From NCBI RefSeq assembly GCF_003336745.1, contig NZ_QGMX01000019.1, forward strand, positions 1 to 44,852: a stretch of 44,852 nt of DNA, written 5' to 3'. Numbering within the stretch: the stretch's first letter is position 1; each line of letters begins with the position of its first letter. Below, one piece after another: positions 41,103 through 44,852 of this stretch. The notes under the pieces were generated by a model. That model was not told where the DNA came from and did not search any database. It was given only the letters and a program-made list of their open reading frames with translations. The position numbers were made by a program, and so were the translations under genes. This DNA comes from Thermus caldifontis. GTDB lineage: Bacteria > Deinococcota > Deinococci > Deinococcales > Thermaceae.

Positions 41103-42152
41103 ATGGCCAAGGTGCGCCTCTTCTGGGGCTCCTTCCTGGCGCTTTTCCTGGTGGGCGTGATCGTGGCCCTGCCCGGGGCCGCCCTCCCCCAGTGGCGGGC
41201 ACGCTACGGTGTGGGTGAGGAGGTTTCCTGGTTTTTTACCGCCCTTCTCCTGGGCCTCCTCCTGGGGATCCGCCTGGCCCAAGGGGGAAGGCGCCACCCC
41301 CTTTTCCCCGCCGCCCTTGGGCTTGTGGGCCTGGCCCTTTGGGGGACGGCCCTGGCCCCCACCTTCCCCTTGGTGGTGGCCCTGGCCTTCCTCCTGGGGC
41401 TCGGGGAAGGGGTGATGAACGTCCACGGCAACAGCCTGGTGGGCGAGCTTGACCCCAGAAGGCGGGTGGAACTCCTCAACCGGGTGAACGTGGCCTTCGG
41501 CCTAGGGGCGGTCTTCACCCCCTTCGCCCTCACCCTTTTGCCCTATGCCGGCGTGCTCACCCTAGCCGGCCTCCTGGCCTGGGTGGGGGCCCTCCTCCTT
41601 TGGCAGGCGCCAGCGGTAAACCAGGCACCCAGGGAACGCGGGCCCGGGCTTTGGCCCTTCCTGTTGGTGGTGGCGGTCTACACGGGCTTGGAAGGGGCCT
41701 TGGCCGCCTGGAACCGGGCTTATCTGGAGCACCTGGGCCATTCCCCGGCCCTGGGCGGCTTCCTCCTTTCCCTGTATTGGCTTTTCCTAGCCCTGGGCCG
41801 CCTCTTTTTGGCCAGGCGGGTGGCGCAGAACCCCTTAGGCGCCCTAAAAGGGCTTCTCCTTGGGGTCCTAGCCCTCCTCACCCTCAACCTCCTCCCCGCC
41901 ACAGCCCTCCTTTTTCCCCTGACCGGTTTCCTCCTGGGCCCCCTTTTCTCCACCCTTTTTGCCCTGGTGCAGGCCCGATACGGCCACCGGGCCCTGGGTG
42001 GATTGCTCTATGCGGGGGCCACAGGAAGCACCGTGATCCCTGCCCTTTTTGCCCTGTTGCCCACCACGGGAATCCCCTATGGGCTCCTCTTCCTGGCTAC
42101 GGCCCTTTTCCTCTTGATCTCCAGTCTGGAACGGAGCGTGGTCTATGCTTAA
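41103..42152 (+). CDS. MFS transporter
   Basis: A 349-residue protein with about ten to twelve membrane helices. It has major-facilitator features: GVIVALPGAALPQW in the first helix, and LLGLGEGVMNVHGNSLVGELDPRRRVELLNRVN, resembling the FucP/YfnM/bypass-of-stop-codon subgroup. It is slightly short for a 12-helix MFS protein. The substrate is unknown. ATG 41103 is preceded by AGGGGGAGA; a TTG at 41076 would put the start inside the inverted repeat and is rejected. Its end overlaps the HAD phosphatase by 8 bp, so the two are coupled. Confidence 0.85.
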   Translation: MAKVRLFWGSFLALFLVGVIVALPGAALPQWRARYGVGEEVSWFFTALLLGLLLGIRLAQGGRRHPLFPAALGLVGLALWGTALAPTFPLVVALAFLLGLGEGVMNVHGNSLVGELDPRRRVELLNRVNVAFGLGAVFTPFALTLLPYAGVLTLAGLLAWVGALLLWQAPAVNQAPRERGPGLWPFLLVVAVYTGLEGALAAWNRAYLEHLGHSPALGGFLLSLYWLFLALGRLFLARRVAQNPLGALKGLLLGVLALLTLNLLPATALLFPLTGFLLGPLFSTLFALVQARYGHRALGGLLYAGATGSTVIPALFALLPTTGIPYGLLFLATALFLLISSLERSVVYA

Positions 42153-42771
42153 GGCCCTGCTCTTTGACCTGGATGGCACCCTGGCCGACACCGACCCCCT
42201 CCACCTCCTGGCCTGGCGGGAAGCCCTGGCGCCTTTTGGCATCCAGGTGGACGAGGCCTTTTACCGCCAGCGCATCTCTGGCCGGCTCAACCCGGATATC
42301 GTGAGGGATCTTTTGGGGCTGGAAGGGGAGGCGGCTACCCGGCTTGTGGAAGCCAAGGAGGCCCGTTTCCGAGCCCTGGCCCAGGACCTAAGGCCCACGC
42401 CCGGCCTTCTGGAGCTTCTGGAATGGGCCTGGGCCCAAGGGCTTAGCTGGGGCGTGGTGACCAATGCCCCTAGGGAGAATGCCCTTCACGTGCTTAAGGC
42501 CTTGGGTCTGGAACCTCCCCTGCTGGTCCTGGCGGAGGAGGTGGGCCGGGGCAAACCCGACCCCCTGCCCTACCGGGTGGCCCTGAAAAGGCTAGGCATC
42601 CTCCCAGAGGAAGCCCTGGCCTTTGAGGACTCCCCCTCGGGGGTAAAAAGCGCCGTGGGGGCGGGGATAGCCACCTACGGGCTTCTTACGGGGCACGAAG
42701 AGGGAGGGCTCCTCGAGGCGGGAGCGAAGGGGGTTTTGCGGGACTTCCGGGAAGCCTTAGCCCTCCTCTAG
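42145..42771 (+). CDS. HAD-family phosphatase / phosphoglucomutase-like
   Basis: A 208-residue haloacid-dehalogenase phosphatase. Motif I is FDLDGTLADTD (nucleophile D9, general acid D11), motif II VTNA, Lys in GRGKPDPLPYR, and motif III LAFEDSPSGVKSA. The cap is the small helical bundle of the beta-phosphoglucomutase/PGP class (DPLHLLAWREAL). Family members dephosphorylate small sugars or nucleotides; the substrate here is unknown. It overlaps the MFS gene by 8 bp, and its tail overlaps the convergent enolase-superfamily gene by 15 bp. Confidence 0.9.
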   Translation: MLKALLFDLDGTLADTDPLHLLAWREALAPFGIQVDEAFYRQRISGRLNPDIVRDLLGLEGEAATRLVEAKEARFRALAQDLRPTPGLLELLEWAWAQGLSWGVVTNAPRENALHVLKALGLEPPLLVLAEEVGRGKPDPLPYRVALKRLGILPEEALAFEDSPSGVKSAVGAGIATYGLLTGHEEGGLLEAGAKGVLRDFREALALL

Positions 42772-43842
42772 GGCATACCTCCCGAAGGCCTCCTCGTCAA
42801 ACCGGGCCTCCACCAGGTCCTCCCAGTAAAGCCACCCCTGGCGGAAAGGGGGGAAGTCCAGGAAGCCCCCTTCCGCCTTGAGGTGGAAGGCCAGCTCGTT
42901 GGGCTCGGTAACCCCCTGCTGAAAGGCCAAAAGGGCGGACTGGTAGGCGCCAAAAGAGGTTTGCGCCTGGCTTCCCACCATGGCCCGTTTGCCCTTTTCC
43001 CGGGCTAAGGAGAGCATCTCCAGGGTCCAGGTGACCCCGGTGCGGGCCGGCTTCAGGTTCAGGATGTCAAAGGTGTCCAGAAGAAGCTCCCGGCGAAGGT
43101 CCTTGGGGGTCATGGCCGAGTCGTCGGCGATGAGGGGAAGGATCTTCTTCTCCCTGAGCTTTCTCCTGGCCTCCACCTCCTCTATGGGCAGGGGCTCTTC
43201 CACGTAAAGGAGGCCCATCTCCTTCCAGGCCATGAGGTAGGCTTCCGCCTCCTTAGGCGAAAGGGTTTCGTTGGCATCGGCGTAAAGCTCGGCCTCAGGG
43301 AAGGCCTCCTTAAGGCGGGCGATCTTCCGGCCATCCTCCTCCAGGTTCCGGCCCACCTTCACCTTGAAAACCCGCACCCCTGCCCCGTAGGCCATGCGGG
43401 CGTCGGAGAGCATCTCCTCCTCCGAGGCTATACCCAGGATGTAGGCGACCCGCACCCGGTGCTTGGCAGGCTTCAGGACCTGGTGTAGCTCCTCCCCCTC
43501 GCTTCTCGCCCAAGCCTCCCAAAGGGCCAGGTCCAGGGCCCCCTTGAGGCCCAGGTTGCAGGGAAAGGCCTCCAAGGCTGCACGGATGGCCTCCTGGTCG
43601 TCCGCCTCGAGGCCCACAAGCTTGGGCCTCAGGTACTCGAGCCCCGCCTTAACACTCCCCAGCGTCTCCCCGTAGATGGTGGGGCGGATGGCCACTTCCG
43701 CCCGTCCCAAGGAGCCATCGCTGAGCTCCACCTGCAAAAGGGCGTGTTCCAAATGGGCCAACTCCGAGGCCTTGCCCCAACGCAAAGGGGCCTTTAGCGG
43801 GATGCGAAAAGGGATCAGCCTGAGGTGGCGGATACTGGCCAT
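42757..43842 (-). CDS. Enolase-superfamily enzyme (muconate lactonizing/racemase subgroup)
   Basis: A 361-residue protein of the MLE subgroup. The catalytic Lys pair VFKVKVG (KxK), metal ligands in YADANE, VEEPL and ADDSA, and the second Lys NLKPAR are all in place. The N-terminal capping domain includes RIPLKAPLRWGKASELAHLEHALLQVELSDGSLGRAEVAIRP. Candidate reactions are N-acylamino acid racemase, o-succinylbenzoate synthase or dipeptide epimerase; I cannot choose. ATG 43842 is 6 nt after TAAAAT (43854-43849), a leaderless arrangement. That box contains the stop codon of the next gene. Confidence 0.85.
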   Translation of the reverse strand: MASIRHLRLIPFRIPLKAPLRWGKASELAHLEHALLQVELSDGSLGRAEVAIRPTIYGETLGSVKAGLEYLRPKLVGLEADDQEAIRAALEAFPCNLGLKGALDLALWEAWARSEGEELHQVLKPAKHRVRVAYILGIASEEEMLSDARMAYGAGVRVFKVKVGRNLEEDGRKIARLKEAFPEAELYADANETLSPKEAEAYLMAWKEMGLLYVEEPLPIEEVEARRKLREKKILPLIADDSAMTPKDLRRELLLDTFDILNLKPARTGVTWTLEMLSLAREKGKRAMVGSQAQTSFGAYQSALLAFQQGVTEPNELAFHLKAEGGFLDFPPFRQGWLYWEDLVEARFDEEAFGRYALEEG

Positions 43843-43851
43843 GAGGCCATT

Positions 43852-44577
43852 TTAGAGGCCAAACCGCTTGAGGAAACCCCTAACCGCCTCCGTCTCCTCC
43901 TCCAGGGAAAGCCTTTCCGTGTCCAAGATTAAGGCCCGGGGGTGGTCCCCAAGGAGGCGCAAGGGGCCTATGGGATCGTAGTTCCGCTTCTCCTCGGCCA
44001 CGATTTTCAGCTTGGCCAAGACCTCCTCCCAAGGGGCCAGGGCCAAGGCTTCCTCCAGCTCCCCAGGCGACAAAACCCCTTCCGCCAGGGCCTTGAGCTC
44101 CCCCATCTCCTCCGGGCGTAGGGCCACCCGGTCAAAGGCGTCTTGGCGGGAAAGAAGCCTTTTAAGCCGAGTGGCCTCCCGGGCGTGGAGGATCACGAAG
44201 AGGGCCTTGGGCAGGTGGGCCAGGGCATAGGCCACCTCCGCCTCCCCCCTAAGCCCATCAAAAAGAAGGGGGAAGCGGGGCTCCACAAACCCCCGGGCCA
44301 GGACCTCCGCCACCCCCCCGGGGAACTCCTCCCGGAAGCGGCGGGTCAGGCGGAAGCGCTCCTCCCGGGGAATGGGAGGGGTTGCCCCGTAGCGGGGAAG
44401 GACATAGAGGTCCACCAGCTCCCTGCGGTCCGGAAGCCGGGGAAAGCCCAGGGCCTCCACCAGGGTGCTCTTCCCCACCCCGGTGAGGCCCACCAGGATG
44501 AGGAGGGGGTGGTCCTTCAAGGGGGCGAGGCCAGGGTGGGGCTCGAGGGAGAAGGCTACTAGAGGAGAAGCAAGCAT
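43852..44577 (-). CDS. P-loop ATPase of unknown function
   Basis: A 241-residue protein with a Walker A motif, LILVGLTGVGKSTLVEALG, near residue 25, followed by RRELVDLYVLPRYG and VFVIL-type strand LFVILHAREATRLKRLLSRQDAF. The layout resembles shikimate/adenylate-type small kinases, but no substrate motif is certain. I set the start at ATG 44577 (MLASPLVAFSLEPHPG), since TACAAT lies 6 nt upstream; a longer frame from 44613 would cross the promoter. It is upstream of the enolase-superfamily gene, and the two may be coordinated. Confidence 0.7.
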   Translation of the reverse strand: MLASPLVAFSLEPHPGLAPLKDHPLLILVGLTGVGKSTLVEALGFPRLPDRRELVDLYVLPRYGATPPIPREERFRLTRRFREEFPGGVAEVLARGFVEPRFPLLFDGLRGEAEVAYALAHLPKALFVILHAREATRLKRLLSRQDAFDRVALRPEEMGELKALAEGVLSPGELEEALALAPWEEVLAKLKIVAEEKRNYDPIGPLRLLGDHPRALILDTERLSLEEETEAVRGFLKRFGL

Positions 44578-44584
44578 GGGGGGA

Positions 44585-44614
44585 TTGTAAGCTAAGCCAG
44601 GTTTGTTGTACAAT
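44585..44614 (+). promoter_or_regulatory. Divergent promoter, ATPase gene and truncated gene
   Basis: Plus strand: TTGTAA (44585-44590), an 18-bp spacer and TACAAT (44609-44614), serving the gene starting at 44686. Minus strand: TACAAT (44589-44584), 6 nt before ATG 44577. The -35 of one thus overlaps the -10 of the other. Confidence 0.55.
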
Positions 44615-44685
44615 ATGTGTGGACCAGAGTTATCCCGTATACATTGACCTAACTACGCCGAGCCTTGCCAGAGGAGGTGACGCAA

Positions 44686-44710
44686 ATGAAAAGGCTGTTC
44701 CGCTTTCTTA
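44686..44710 (+). pseudogene. 5' end of a gene split by the IS element
   Basis: ATG 44686 has a near-ideal ribosome-binding site, GAGGAGGTGA (44671-44680), and a promoter upstream. The few original codons read MKRLFRFL, a typical signal-peptide or membrane-protein beginning. After about eight codons the sequence becomes the end of an insertion element. The frame stays open to the edge of the window but encodes antisense IS sequence. The identity of the gene cannot be told. Confidence 0.6.
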
Positions 44711-44852
44711 GAGACTGTCGTAAAACCCTCCTTATCCAGCCTAAGCGGCCCTGGCCAGCCGCTTCACCAGCAAGCGTATCATGCCTAAATACATCCAGGC
44801 TTCCGTTACCTCAGGGTGGTACTCGTAATCCTTCCCCAGCCGTCGGTTTCGT
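44711..44852 (-). mobile_element. IS5-like insertion sequence, right end (partial)
   Basis: The element begins near GAGACTGTCGTAAAACC (44711 on), likely its terminal inverted repeat, and continues to the window edge. The exact boundary and target duplication cannot be fixed because the other end is outside the window; a TTA/TTAG sequence stands at the junction. The transposase gene ends about 30 bp inside the end. Confidence 0.7.
44741..44852 (-). CDS. Transposase, C-terminal part (IS5/IS427-like)
   Basis: A minus-strand frame runs from the window edge to TAG at 44743-44741, giving 36 residues. NRRLGKDYEYHPE and the helix VTEAWMYLGMIRLLVKRLAR match the C-terminus of IS5-family DDE transposases, just after the catalytic Glu region. 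The N-terminal part is outside the window, so completeness cannot be judged. Confidence 0.8.
   Translation of the reverse strand, partial: RNRRLGKDYEYHPEVTEAWMYLGMIRLLVKRLARAA

Overview
The window is chromosomal DNA from a Thermus species. It is about two-thirds G+C. The RNA polymerase beta (1119 aa) and beta-prime (1523 aa) subunits have Thermus-type lengths, the gene sets recA-thpR-cinA and fucA/rpoC/rpoB look like those I remember from T. thermophilus, and many genes begin with a TANNNT hexamer only 6-8 nt before the start codon, the leaderless arrangement common in Deinococcus-Thermus. The proteins differ enough from my memory of T. thermophilus that I do not assign a species.

Layout. 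1-75: end of a tRNA-Gly and its terminator. 130-5756: moaA, a DMT-family exporter, then an isoprenoid/RNA block (geranylgeranyl diphosphate synthase, two small unknown genes, ispH, dus). 5643-11334: a TPR membrane protein and glycogen synthase, a Phd/PIN toxin-antitoxin pair, and an opposite-strand group of GlgC, a SagB-like nitroreductase, an orphan response regulator and a gamma-glutamylcyclotransferase. 11404-16244: an apparently ATPase-defective Lon-like protease, a dispersed repeat, a periplasmic penicillin-acylase-type hydrolase and a CDGSH protein. 16288-20313: aldo/keto reductase, FAD-linked dehydrogenase, initiator tRNA, pterin dehydratase, thioesterase and mutM. 20310-23075: thiamine uptake genes thiB-thiP under a TPP riboswitch. 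23115-33115: a serine-less alpha/beta hydrolase, a small protein, a class II aldolase, then rpoC and rpoB with a leader. 33143-41064: a long minus-strand block running ygfZ, cinA, thpR, recA, rny, DUF433 antitoxin, broken toxin, mreB, fabZ, with an S4 RNA-binding protein after it. 41103-44577: MFS transporter, HAD phosphatase, enolase-superfamily enzyme, P-loop ATPase. 44585-44852: a gene start that appears to be split by an IS5-like insertion sequence running off the window edge.

How things fit together. Most of the window is housekeeping: transcription (rpoBC), recombination and RNA turnover (recA, rny, thpR), cell shape and lipid synthesis (mreB, fabZ), isoprenoids (GGPP synthase, IspH), glycogen (GlgA, GlgC). 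Genes are tightly packed, with 4-50 bp overlaps and two divergent gene pairs whose promoters are squeezed into 17 and 30 bp.

The least ordinary items are: three copies of a roughly 100 bp hairpin-bearing repeat within 11.5 kb; overlapping back-to-back -10 boxes at 1920-1928; a TPP riboswitch whose alternative pairings can be read directly; a tRNA-fMet promoter lying inside the last codons of the gene before it; a toxin gene with a large internal deletion; a hydrolase with glycine in place of the nucleophile; and a strongly over-used octamer, CCTCGAGG. I found no CRISPR array and no clear phage region.
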